From positions 27,300-91,299 of the forward strand of contig NZ_WHMA01000014.1 of the NCBI RefSeq assembly GCF_010994375.1: 64,000 nt of DNA, read 5' to 3'. Both the position numbers and the translations under genes were made by a program. Positions 54,991 through 64,000 of the stretch are shown here, one piece after another. The stretch is from Halomonas sp. NO4 (GTDB lineage Bacteria > Pseudomonadota > Gammaproteobacteria > Pseudomonadales > Halomonadaceae). The notes under the pieces are model-generated. The model ran no database searches. It saw nothing but the letters and a program-made list of their open reading frames with translations, and was not told the DNA's origin. Position 1 is the first letter of the stretch. Each line of letters opens with the position of its first letter.

Positions 54991-56217
54991 GCCCTCGGAC
55001 CAGCGGCCGGTTTCCAGCCACTGCACCAGGCGGATCGGCAGCCGCTTGAGTTCGCCCCCTTCCAGCACGGCCACGCCGAAGTGGGAGGCTTGCGGCCGGG
55101 CGGCCTCCAGGGGGCCGGCGCCGAGCAGCAGCCGCGTGCCCGCCAGGCCGGCGGTGTGGTCGACCAGGTCATGGAGGTCGTGGAGGGCGTTGCACGCAGC
55201 GCCCGTCGCACGGGCGGGGAAGGGAGGGCAGGCGATCATCAGCAGTTGGTTGTGGTGCAGGGCCAGGCCGGCGAGCACCGCGGGCGTCTCGTTGTGACGG
55301 CCGCTGAGGTCGAGCAGGTGGGCACCGCTATGTGCCTCCAGGCCGGCGTCGCGGGCGCACAGCCAGACGTATTCGGCGAGCCATTCGCCGCCCAGGTAGC
55401 GGGCGCCGTCCAGCGAGGGAAAGCTCAGGTGCCGCGGCGCCCGGTTCGACCACTCGAGCAGGTCGGCCTCGGCCAGCCGGCTCAGGGCATCCGTCTCGGG
55501 AAAGGCGGGGGCCAGGCTCAGCCGCTGGCGCTGCCCTTGGGGATGCAGGGCACGCCCGCGGGCGCTCTCGGTGATGACCGGCTCGCCGGCATCGCCGCGC
55601 ACGATCCTCGCCAGTTCGGCCAGCAGCTCCCCCAGGCGGTCGGCGTGGTGGGCCAGGTAGCGGGTCAGGGGACGCCGCGACTCGGCGGCGTTGCGCCACG
55701 CGGCGTGGTCGGAACACGCCTTGATGCGCTTGTAGCCGTTGGCCAGCAGATAGAGGTCGACATCCAGCACCGGCTCGATGGCCAGGGTCTCCAGCCCTTC
55801 CGGGACCAGGGCGGGATTGATGCGATACAGGGCCCCCGCCGGCAGGTCGACGTGGTAGCCGTCGGCCCGGCAGCGCTGCAGGGCGTGCTGGAAGAGCAGG
55901 GTCGTCAGGCGCGAGGCGTCGCCCAGGTCGTAGCTGATGGCCAGGTCGGGGGTGTCGGCCTGCTGGCGCGCCAGGTCGGCGGCGAGCCGGGCGGCGAAGT
56001 CGCCGGTGGCCTGGGGGTCGTGGGTGGGCAAGTCGTCGGTCAGGCGTAGCTGGGTACCGGCGGGCAGCTCATGGTCGAGCAAAACCTGGAGACGTTCCGC
56101 CACCGCGCGACGCTGTTGGCTGGCCACCAGGATCACGTGCTCGGGGCGCAGCTGCAGCAGGGGGATCAGGGTGATCTCGGGACACTCGCTCACCAGGGCG
56201 ACATGCAGGTGGGGCAT
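54988..56217 (-). CDS. Card1/DUF1887-like protein with degenerate nuclease site
   Basis: This 409-residue protein has a Rossmann-like CARF-type N-terminal domain (about 1-140; HVALVSECPEITLIPLLQL, HVILVASQQRR, DLAISYDLGD). A C-terminal PD-(D/E)XK-type domain begins about 265 (YLGGEWLAEYVWL, HHNQLLMIAC). In active Card1/Can2 relatives the motifs read like GGWLEEYV, NELDV and IECKT; here they are GEWLAEYV, NETPAV (309-314) and IACPP (328-332). The catalytic Asp, Glu and Lys are missing. AGGAG precedes ATG 56217. No CRISPR array or cas gene is in the window. It probably senses or binds rather than cuts. Confidence 0.7.
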   Translation of the reverse strand: MPHLHVALVSECPEITLIPLLQLRPEHVILVASQQRRAVAERLQVLLDHELPAGTQLRLTDDLPTHDPQATGDFAARLAADLARQQADTPDLAISYDLGDASRLTTLLFQHALQRCRADGYHVDLPAGALYRINPALVPEGLETLAIEPVLDVDLYLLANGYKRIKACSDHAAWRNAAESRRPLTRYLAHHADRLGELLAELARIVRGDAGEPVITESARGRALHPQGQRQRLSLAPAFPETDALSRLAEADLLEWSNRAPRHLSFPSLDGARYLGGEWLAEYVWLCARDAGLEAHSGAHLLDLSGRHNETPAVLAGLALHHNQLLMIACPPFPARATGAACNALHDLHDLVDHTAGLAGTRLLLGAGPLEAARPQASHFGVAVLEGGELKRLPIRLVQWLETGRWSEG

Positions 56218-56317
56218 GGCCTTGCTCCTCTCGTCCGGTCGGGGTGCGCACGCCGTTGCCCTCAGGCTACAACCGTCGTCATGGCCTTGTCGCCCCGTTC
56301 GGCGAGCGGAGACGCAA

Positions 56318-56341
56318 AACGCCGGTCGGATGACCGGCGTT
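56318..56341 (-). terminator. Terminator after thiC
   Basis: AACGCCGGTC and GACCGGCGTT form a perfect 10-base stem with a four-base loop. On the minus strand it runs into TTTGCG. It lies about 30 bases past the thiC stop and ends the tenA-thiC transcript before the Card1-like gene. Confidence 0.75.
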
Positions 56342-56372
56342 GTGAGTCGCGGCGAGGGCGCAATGGCGGGCG

Positions 56373-58313
<1,941 letters not shown>

Positions 58314-58982
58314 TCAGAGGCTGCGATCCAGCCCCATCTGCCAGAAGTCGATCTCGAGGCGCGTGGCGTCGCGGAATACCGTGCACAGCTCCTCGAAGCG
58401 TGCCGGGCTCACCTCGGCCAGGCGAGCGTCGAGCCATTCCAGTTCGGCGCGCATGGCGGCCTGGAATTCCTCGCCCTCGTACATGGCGATCCAGGCGTCA
58501 TAGGGGTTGTCTGCGCCGCGCAGCGTGAAGCTCTGTCCATTCAGCCAATTGGCGATCTCGCCGTAACCCACCACGCAGGGCGCGAGTGCCACGTGCAGGT
58601 CGAGCAGGTCGCCGCGGTTACCGGCATCCAGCACGTAGCGGGTATAGGCGAGCGTGGCGCGGGCCTCGGGCAAGGCGGCGAGCTCCTCCTCGGCGATGCC
58701 CCAGTCGCGGCAGTAGCTCACGTGCAGGTCGAGCTCTACGTCGAGGATCGCCTTGAGGCCCTCATGAGCCTGGCGAAGGTCGGCGAGCGTGCGGCTCTTG
58801 TAGGCGGCCAGCGCATAGGCACGGGCGAAGTGGATCAGGAAGAGGTAGTCCTGCTGCAGGTAGTGGCGAAAGGCGCCTTCGTCGAGGGTGCCGGTACCCA
58901 GGGCACGCACGAAGTCGTGCTCGAGGTAGGCACGCCAGTCGCTCTGGCAGGCGGCGGTCAGATCGCTGAAGCGGTAACCCAT
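58314..58982 (-). CDS. tenA: Aminopyrimidine aminohydrolase / thiaminase II (TenA)
   Basis: This 222-residue all-helical enzyme salvages the pyrimidine half of degraded thiamine. The nucleophile Cys lies in LAPCVVGYGEIANWL (about 135), the active-site Glu in FRDATRLEIDFWQMGL (about 209), with QQDYLFLIHFARAYALA early on, matching TenA class proteins. GGAGGCAAG precedes the ATG. It is the first gene behind the TPP riboswitch and is followed by thiC, joining salvage and new synthesis of the same pyrimidine. Confidence 0.94.
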   Translation of the reverse strand: MGYRFSDLTAACQSDWRAYLEHDFVRALGTGTLDEGAFRHYLQQDYLFLIHFARAYALAAYKSRTLADLRQAHEGLKAILDVELDLHVSYCRDWGIAEEELAALPEARATLAYTRYVLDAGNRGDLLDLHVALAPCVVGYGEIANWLNGQSFTLRGADNPYDAWIAMYEGEEFQAAMRAELEWLDARLAEVSPARFEELCTVFRDATRLEIDFWQMGLDRSL

Positions 58983-59073
58983 CTTGCCTCCGGTCAGGGG
59001 TCGGGATCCGGAGGTTCGGGCAGAGGAAAACGGAGAGGGGCTGCACCGGGAAGAAGCCTGCGTGGCCCATCGC

Positions 59074-59180
59074 CTGATTCCCTACGCCGGTGCCAACCGG
59101 ATCAGGTTCTACGGGACCAGCGCTGCGTTCTCTCGAACCTGCGCCATCTCAGCCGGATTCACCGGCACCCCGTCAAGCGT
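59074..59180 (-). ncRNA. TPP riboswitch (THI element)
   Basis: On the minus strand the conserved parts appear in order: GGGGTGCC, then GGCTGAGATGG, later GAACCTGATCCGG, then GGCACCGGCGTAGGGAA. This is the thiamine pyrophosphate-binding aptamer. It ends about 90 bases before the tenA start, leaving room for an expression platform that hides the tenA Shine-Dalgarno or terminates transcription when TPP is abundant. Ends are approximate. The remaining spacer 59181-59245 shows no gene. Confidence 0.93.
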
Positions 59181-59245
59181 CGCTGGCAGTGTAGCAAGAC
59201 GTGGAGGCAATGCCAGCCCGGACATCGCCGGGTGGGAATGGGCGT

Positions 59246-59986
59246 TCACCTGGCGTTGCGGCGCAGCCAGGCGATGTCCACCGCGAAGGAAACCGTCAGC
59301 CCAAGTAGCGCGGTGGCCGCCAGGTAGCCGGCCGGCACGGGCGAGACCGGTGGTAGCAGGGCGAGCAGCAGCGTCGCCACCTGCCACACGCAGACTGCCT
59401 GGCGCCGGCGGCTCGCCGGCAGCTCGGCGGCGAGCCAGGGCCAGCGCCAGCCGGCCAGCACGAAGGCGTAGCGCATGGCGCCGATGGCCAGCACCCAGGG
59501 GCCCAGCTTGTCGATCGCCACCAGGGCCAGGCACAGCACCAGGATGAAGGCAGCGTCGAGCTCCATGTCGAAGCGGGCGCCGAAGGCGCTGGCCGTGCCG
59601 GTGCGGCGCGCCACCCAGCCGTCGAGGCCGTCGAGGAGCAGGGCGGTGCCGCTCATGGCGGCAAAAAACCATGCATGACGGGCGATCAGGCTTGGCTCGG
59701 CCAGGCTACCCGCGAGCAGGGCCACCAGCACGCCGCGCGCCAAGGTGACGCGGTTGGCCCAGCCCAGTCCCGTCGGCTGGCGGTGGAACCGGGCCACCAG
59801 GGTGGCCAGCAGGGCATAGCACGCCGCGGCCAGCGCGAGGGTGGCGGGGGGCGCGCCGAGCCCGAGGCCCAGGGCGCCCCCCAGGGCCAGCACGACCGCC
59901 AGCCCCAGCAGCAGCTCCGCAAACGTGGAGGGCCGGCGCTGGGCCGGCGGGGCTTTGCCGCTATGCTGACGAGACGGGAGGAACAT
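59246..59986 (-). CDS. CDP-alcohol phosphatidyltransferase family membrane protein
   Basis: This 246-residue protein has six or so hydrophobic segments and the signature of CDP-alcohol phosphotransferases: DGLDGWVARRTGTASAFGARFDMELDA (about 112-138), with the required D-G-x2-A-R and G-x3-D-x3-D spacing. It would transfer a phospho-alcohol from a CDP-linked donor to an acceptor in the membrane. It is longer than PgsA and begins with a Pro/Arg-rich lead, so it is not a routine phospholipid enzyme. GGAG precedes the ATG. It is divergent from the dehydrogenase-pterin-glycosyltransferase operon, with only 86 bases between, suggesting shared control and a common pathway. Confidence 0.85.
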   Translation of the reverse strand: MFLPSRQHSGKAPPAQRRPSTFAELLLGLAVVLALGGALGLGLGAPPATLALAAACYALLATLVARFHRQPTGLGWANRVTLARGVLVALLAGSLAEPSLIARHAWFFAAMSGTALLLDGLDGWVARRTGTASAFGARFDMELDAAFILVLCLALVAIDKLGPWVLAIGAMRYAFVLAGWRWPWLAAELPASRRRQAVCVWQVATLLLALLPPVSPVPAGYLAATALLGLTVSFAVDIAWLRRNAR

Positions 59987-60072
59987 GCCAGGCTCCGTGC
60001 GAGTCTATATTATGCAAAACTCAATATTTGTACCATTATTGTAGAAGATAAATGGCCCGTCAGGATGCCGCC
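59987..60072. promoter_or_regulatory. AT-rich divergent promoter region
   Basis: A conspicuously AT-rich patch (60005-60055) lies between the CDP-alcohol gene and the dehydrogenase gene in otherwise GC-rich DNA. On the minus strand a TAATAT is preceded at 17 bases by TGGTAC, a poor -35. TTGTAC and TTGTAG recur at 60028 and 60039. Weak core elements with repeated TTGTA suggest activator control, but no factor can be named. Confidence 0.35.
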
Positions 60073-61044
60073 ATGACCAAGACGACCGCCTTCTGGATCC
60101 TCTCGCCGGGCCACGGTGCCCTTCGCGAGGAGCGGCTGCCCGAACCGGGGGCGGGCGAAGTGCGCGTGCGCACGCGCTTCAGCGCCGTCAGTCGGGGAAC
60201 GGAAGCCCTGGTGTTCCGCGGCGAGGTGCCGGAAAGCGAGTACCAGCGCATGCGCGCCCCCTTTCAGGCTGGCGACTTTCCCGGCCCGGTCAAGTACGGC
60301 TACGTGAGCGTGGGTGTGGTGGAGGCGGGCGAGGCCGAGCTGCGCGGCCTCGAGGTGTTCTGCCTGTATCCCCACCAGGATCGCTATGTGGTGCCCGCCG
60401 AGGCCGTGGTGCCGCTGCCCGAGGGCGTGCCGGCGGCGCGGGCCGTGCTTGCCGCCAACCTGGAAACCGCCCTCAACGCCGTCTGGGATGGCGCCCCGGG
60501 GCCGGGGGATCGCATCGCGGTGATCGGTGCCGGAGTGGTGGGAGCGCTGGTGGCCTGGCTGTGCGCGGCCATCCCCGGCACCCGGGTGGAGCTGATCGAC
60601 GTGGCAACCCGGCGCGCCGACCTGGCGCGGCGGCTGGGCGCCGGCTTCGCCACCCCCGAGCGGGCCACGCCGGGCTGCGATCGCGTCTTCCATGCCAGCG
60701 GCAATCCCCAGGGGCTGCGCCTGGCGCTGGACCTCGCCGGCCTCGAGGCGCGAATCGTGGAGCTGAGCTGGTACGGCGAGCGCGAGGCGAGTCTGCCGCT
60801 GGGCCAGGCGTTTCACGCCCGACGCCTGCAACTGGTTTCCAGCCAGGTGGGCCGGCTGCCCGCCGAGCGTGCGGTGCGCTGGGATCACCGCCGCCGCCTG
60901 GCGCTGGCGCTGGCGCTGCTGGCCGATGCGCGCCTTGACGCCCTGATCAGCGGCGAGAGCGACTTCCGCGACCTGCCGGAGCTGATGCCCGAGCTTGCCG
61001 CCGGCGGCGGCGAGGTGCTCTGTCACCGCCTGCGCTACCCCTGA
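60073..61044 (+). CDS. Zinc-type alcohol dehydrogenase-like oxidoreductase (MDR superfamily)
   Basis: This 323-residue medium-chain dehydrogenase-like protein opens with [39 protein letters not shown], in which SRGTE replaces the Cys-Gly-Thr-Asp of zinc alcohol dehydrogenases. The usual catalytic zinc cysteine is therefore absent at that place. The Rossmann motif [12 protein letters not shown] (about 153) binds NAD(P). [22 protein letters not shown] is the family's central stretch. AGGA precedes ATG 60073; an ATG seven codons earlier (60052) is also possible. The pterin-synthase homologue follows after 23 bases. Confidence 0.85.
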   Translation: MTKTTAFWILSPGHGALREERLPEPGAGEVRVRTRFSAVSRGTEALVFRGEVPESEYQRMRAPFQAGDFPGPVKYGYVSVGVVEAGEAELRGLEVFCLYPHQDRYVVPAEAVVPLPEGVPAARAVLAANLETALNAVWDGAPGPGDRIAVIGAGVVGALVAWLCAAIPGTRVELIDVATRRADLARRLGAGFATPERATPGCDRVFHASGNPQGLRLALDLAGLEARIVELSWYGEREASLPLGQAFHARRLQLVSSQVGRLPAERAVRWDHRRRLALALALLADARLDALISGESDFRDLPELMPELAAGGGEVLCHRLRYP

Positions 61045-61067
61045 GCCCGACCCGGACAGGAGAGCCC

Positions 61068-61466
61068 ATGTACAGCCTTACCGTTCGCGACCACTTCATG
61101 ATCGCCCACAGCTTTGCCGGCAAGGTCTTCGGCCCCGCCCAGCGAACCCATGGCGCCACCTACGTGGTGGATGCCACCTTCCAGCGTCCCGAACTCGACG
61201 CCGACGACCTGGTGGTCGACATCGGTCTGGCCGCCGCCGCCCTCAAGGGCGTGCTGGGCGCCTATGACCTGCGTAACCTCGATGAACTCGACGCCTTCCA
61301 GGGGCGCAACACCACCACCGAGTTCCTGGCGCGCCGGGTCTTCGACGGCCTGGCGGCGGCCATCGCCGCCGGCGAACTGGGTCCCGGGGCCGCGGGGCTC
61401 GAGGCGCTGCGTATCACCCTCCACGAGTCGCACATCGCCTGGGCCAGCTACGAGGGGGCGCTGTGA
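61068..61466 (+). CDS. Divergent 6-pyruvoyl-tetrahydropterin synthase/QueD-like protein
   Basis: This 132-residue protein has the T-fold of PTPS/QueD enzymes. Zinc ligand His14 (MIAHSF) and His28 (RTHGATY) are present, but the third ligand is Ala30 where HGH is usual, and the catalytic Cys before that motif is replaced (FGPAQRTHG). TTTEFLA (for PTxExxA) and the late Glu in [11 protein letters not shown] are kept. It therefore probably binds a pterin or related ring but does different chemistry from QueD. It overlaps the glycosyltransferase gene by four bases and is not near any queuosine gene. Confidence 0.78.
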   Translation: MYSLTVRDHFMIAHSFAGKVFGPAQRTHGATYVVDATFQRPELDADDLVVDIGLAAAALKGVLGAYDLRNLDELDAFQGRNTTTEFLARRVFDGLAAAIAAGELGPGAAGLEALRITLHESHIAWASYEGAL

Positions 61467-62557
61467 GCCGCCCTGACCTGCAGCTGATCGTTGCCGGCGA
61501 CCCCGACCAGCTCACCGGCGGCTATCTCTACGATGCGCACATCGCCGAGGCGCTGCGCGCGCGCGGCTGGGTGGTGACGGTGACCGGGCTCGCGGGGCGC
61601 TTCCCCGATCCCGATGCACGTGCCCGCCGGAGCCTGGCCGAGACCCTGGCCGGCCTGCCCGATGGCGCCCGGGTGGTGATCGACGGCCTGGCCCTGGGCG
61701 GGCTGCCCGACGCCGTGGCACCCCACGCCGTCCGCCTCGACCTCACCGGCCTGGTGCACCATCCCCTGGCCGAGGAGAGCGGCCTGGACGCCGATACCCG
61801 CGAACGCCTCTTCGCCTGCGAACGGCGCGCCCTGGCGCAGGTGCGCCGGGTGATTGCCACCAGCGCCTACACCGCGCGGGGCCTTGCGCGCTACGGGGTG
61901 AGCGCCGAGCGGATACGAGTGGTCGAGCCTGGGGTCGAGCCGGCACCGCTGGCCGCCTCGGCCCGGGCCGAGGGCCCCGACACGGGCGGCAATCGGCTGC
62001 TGTGCGTGGCCACCCTGACGCCGCGCAAGGGCCACGACCGGCTCCTCGAGGCGCTGGCCGGTATTACCGACCGCGCCTGGCACCTCGATCTGGTGGGCAG
62101 CCCTGCGCGCGACCCGGCCTGGGCGGAGCGACTCTTCGCGGCCACCCGCGAGTACCGGCTCGCCGAGCGGGTCACCTGGCATGGCGAGCTCGACGGCGAA
62201 CGGCTGGCCGCACTCTGGCAGGCGGCCGACCTCAGCGTGCTGGCGTCGCGCTACGAGGGTTACGGCATGGTGGTCAGCGAAGCGCTGGCGCGTGGTCTGC
62301 CGGTGGTTGCCACCACCGGCGGGGCGCTCGTCGATACCCTGCCGCCCGAGGCGGGGCTTGCCGTGGCGCCGAACGACGCCGCGGCGCTGCGCGCGGCTCT
62401 CACGCGCTGGCTCGACGAGCCGGCCCTGCGCCGCTGCCTTCGCCAAGGCGCCCGGGCGGCGCGTGAACGGCTGGCCGACTGGCCAACGGCCGGGGTGCGC
62501 TTTGCCGCCGCGCTCGACGAGAAGCCCGTGATGCCCAGCTGTGGGGAGAGGACGTGA
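61463..62557 (+). CDS. GT4-family glycosyltransferase
   Basis: This 364-residue GT-B glycosyltransferase has an N-terminal domain starting [30 protein letters not shown]. The C-terminal donor domain reads [20 protein letters not shown] (about 183), [50 protein letters not shown] (about 234), with the E-x7-E motif [11 protein letters not shown]. It transfers a sugar from a nucleotide donor; acceptor unknown. GTG 61463 overlaps the previous stop, and its own TGA overlaps the next ATG, so translation is coupled through the cluster. Confidence 0.92.
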   Translation: MSRPDLQLIVAGDPDQLTGGYLYDAHIAEALRARGWVVTVTGLAGRFPDPDARARRSLAETLAGLPDGARVVIDGLALGGLPDAVAPHAVRLDLTGLVHHPLAEESGLDADTRERLFACERRALAQVRRVIATSAYTARGLARYGVSAERIRVVEPGVEPAPLAASARAEGPDTGGNRLLCVATLTPRKGHDRLLEALAGITDRAWHLDLVGSPARDPAWAERLFAATREYRLAERVTWHGELDGERLAALWQAADLSVLASRYEGYGMVVSEALARGLPVVATTGGALVDTLPPEAGLAVAPNDAAALRAALTRWLDEPALRRCLRQGARAARERLADWPTAGVRFAAALDEKPVMPSCGERT

Positions 62558-63429
62558 TGGCTGCTCCCGTCGATGCCGCCCACTTCTCGGCCGACTGGCT
62601 GGCGAGCCGCGAGGCCCTCGATGCCCGCTCGCGTAGCCGAACGCTCACCCGCTTCGCCGCCGACTGGCTGGCCGCGCGCCCCGGCGTGCATCGGCTGGTC
62701 GACCTGGGCGCCGGCAGCGGCAGCAACCTGCGCTTTCTTGCCCCGCGCCTGCCCGGGCCGCAGCGCTGGCGGCTGGTAGATCAGGATGGCGAGCTGCTGG
62801 CGCACGCTCGCCGGACCCGCGTGCAGGATGCCGGAGGCGAGCGCGTGGCAGTAAGTCTCGACCGCCGCCATCTGGCGCCGGTGGGCGGAGCCCTGCTGGG
62901 GGAGGCCGACCTGGTGGTGGCCTCGGCGCTGTGCGATCTGGTCTCCCGAGACTGGGCGGTGGCGCTGGTCGACCGCTGCGCGGCGCGCGGCCAGGCCCTG
63001 CTCATCACGCTCAGCGTGGACGGTGACTGGGGTTTTCTCGACACCGCCGGCGCGCGTGCCGACACGGTCGACGATGCGGTGGTACGTGGTCTGGTCCAGG
63101 CCCATCAGCGCCGCGACAAGGGGCTGGGCGCCGCTCTGGGCGGCGAGGCGCCGGGGTTGCTCGCCGCGCTGCTCGAGGCCGCAGGCTACCGGGTGGCGAG
63201 CGCCGATACCCCCTGGTGTCTGCCCAGCGGCGAGCCGGCCACGCAGCCCGTGGCCGAGGCGTTGGTCGCGGGCTGGTACGCCGCGGCGCGGGAGCAGGCC
63301 CCCGAGCAGGCCGAGCGCCTGATGCAGTGGCATGCCCACCGCCAGGCTCAGCTGGCCGCGGGCGAGGTTGGCGTGACGGTGGGGCACCGCGATCTCTTCG
63401 CGGCGCCGCCGGGGGAGGCGACGGCGTGA
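62557..63429 (+). CDS. Class I SAM-dependent methyltransferase
   Basis: This is a roughly 290-residue methyltransferase with SAM motif I VDLGAGSGSNLRFLAPRL (about 46-63), acidic motif II RWRLVDQDGELLAHAR (about 72), and VVASALCDLVSRDW (motif IV, about 119). No domain points to a substrate. GGAGAGG precedes ATG 62557, in the TGATG junction with the glycosyltransferase; the GTG one codon earlier is possible. It resembles methyltransferases found only in this type of pterin-like/glycosyltransferase cluster in my recollection, which is weak evidence. Confidence 0.85.
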   Translation: MAAPVDAAHFSADWLASREALDARSRSRTLTRFAADWLAARPGVHRLVDLGAGSGSNLRFLAPRLPGPQRWRLVDQDGELLAHARRTRVQDAGGERVAVSLDRRHLAPVGGALLGEADLVVASALCDLVSRDWAVALVDRCAARGQALLITLSVDGDWGFLDTAGARADTVDDAVVRGLVQAHQRRDKGLGAALGGEAPGLLAALLEAAGYRVASADTPWCLPSGEPATQPVAEALVAGWYAAAREQAPEQAERLMQWHAHRQAQLAAGEVGVTVGHRDLFAAPPGEATA

Positions 63430-64000
63430 GGAGCGCGCTTCTCGTCCGCCCGCTGGGCAGTCTGGGGCTGCTGGCGGCGTTGGCGCTGTGGCTCGACCCC
63501 CGCACGGTGGTCGCCGCCGTGGAAGGCGTCGCGCCCGGCTGGGTACTGCTGGGGCTGGCCCTGACCCTGCCGCAGGTGGCGCTGTGCGCCTGGCGCTGGC
63601 GATTGACCGCGCGCTTGCTGGACCTGCCGCTGGGCTGGCGGCGGGCGCTGCACGACTACTATCTGGCGCTGTTCCTCAATCAGGTGCTGCCCGGCGGGGT
63701 GATGGGCGATGCCGCCCGCGCCTGGCGCCATGCCGGCGCCAGCGGGCGGCGCGGCGGCGCCTGGCGGGCGGTGGTCATCGAGCGCGCCTCGGGGCAGCTG
63801 GCCATGCTGCTGCTCACGCTCGCCGTGTTGCTCGCCTCATCGCTGTGGCACGACGTGCTGTGGCGCGTCCTCCAGGCCGTGGCGCGGCCCGTGGTGACAG
63901 CCTCGCCGGGGGCGCTGGGGCTCGGCGCCCTGGCATTCGTCCTCGGCGGCGGTCTCGCGGTGGCGGGCGCGCGGCGGCTCCATCGGCGGCCGCCCCGGCC
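63426..64000 (+). CDS. Lysylphosphatidylglycerol synthase TM-like (UPF0104) membrane protein, 3' end missing
   Basis: This reads from GTG 63426, overlapping the methyltransferase stop, to the window edge: 191 codons so far. It shows hydrophobic segments at about 8-24, 33-52, 122-138 and 158-180, and the family motif LALFLNQVLPGGVMGDAARAWRH followed by VVIERASGQLAMLLL. Proteins of this family (AglD/YbhN/MprF membrane part) are flippase-like or lipid-related. Here it could move the glycosylated product across the membrane. The start is not listed by an ATG; the GTGA overlap and uninterrupted family match support it. Confidence 0.8.
   Translation, partial: MRSALLVRPLGSLGLLAALALWLDPRTVVAAVEGVAPGWVLLGLALTLPQVALCAWRWRLTARLLDLPLGWRRALHDYYLALFLNQVLPGGVMGDAARAWRHAGASGRRGGAWRAVVIERASGQLAMLLLTLAVLLASSLWHDVLWRVLQAVARPVVTASPGALGLGALAFVLGGGLAVAGARRLHRRPPR

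Noticed and set aside
54925..56049. A 374-codon plus-strand open frame over the Card1-like gene
   Set aside because: It is the antisense shadow of a gene with a good ribosome binding site and recognisable domains; its protein is Gln/Gly/Val-rich with no family match. Only its first codons, in front of the minus gene, look like a real remnant.

Overview
The window is GC-rich gammaproteobacterial chromosomal DNA and looks like Halomonas or a close halomonad. This rests on overall gene content and protein style (tripartite and TRAP organic-acid carriers, polyamine-type ABC transporter, a mannosyl-3-phosphoglycerate-type phosphatase). No rRNA or tRNA is present to confirm it. There is no CRISPR array, transposase, integrase or phage module.

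Layout. 1-11.6 kb is housekeeping and stress genes: the end of an L,D-transpeptidase, an ABC exporter, an M23 peptidase, a divergent pirin/LysR pair, a glutathionyl-hydroquinone reductase, YaiI, a DEAD-box RNA helicase and ArgE. 11.7-16.9 kb is a D-tartrate module: GntR regulator, TctC-TctA-TctB carrier and D(-)-tartrate dehydratase. 16.9-21.6 kb holds a lipoprotein, a DUF1428 protein, a haloalkane-dehalogenase-type hydrolase, a monooxygenase-fold membrane protein, an AT-rich NYN-domain gene and an SDR. 21.7-27.0 kb is DNA repair: sbcC, sbcD and nfi.

27.1-34.9 kb is a catabolic island: a TRAP carrier and an RpiR regulator facing diaminopropionate ammonia-lyase, an M20-type amidohydrolase and an N-carbamoyl-D-amino-acid hydrolase. 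It is bracketed by a broken copy of the aldo/keto reductase 3' end on the left and a broken copy of the nfi 3' end on the right. nfi and the reductase were therefore neighbours before the island entered, and their junction was duplicated. The enzymes fit removal of carbamoyl groups from a (di)ureido-propionate followed by cleavage to pyruvate and ammonia.

35.1-44 kb holds the aldo/keto reductase, OsmC, an amidoligase/glutamine-amidotransferase pair, an MscS channel, a glutaredoxin-like protein without its cysteines, a CBS-BON protein, a class V aminotransferase and a methyltransferase. 44.2-48.7 kb is a four-gene polyamine-type ABC transporter. 48.7-52.1 kb is ackA-pta. 52.3-56.2 kb holds a small beta-barrel protein, a YegS-like lipid kinase, a mannosyl-3-phosphoglycerate phosphatase ending in a glycosyltransferase remnant, and a Card1/DUF1887-like protein whose nuclease active site is degenerate. 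56.4-59.2 kb is tenA-thiC behind a TPP riboswitch.

59.2-64.0 kb begins a compact cluster that runs off the edge: a CDP-alcohol phosphotransferase divergent from a dehydrogenase, a degenerate pterin-synthase homologue, a glycosyltransferase, a methyltransferase and a flippase-like membrane protein. The last four overlap or nearly overlap. This looks like an uncharacterised biosynthetic pathway for a modified pterin- or lipid-linked product, and is the best candidate for a new system here.
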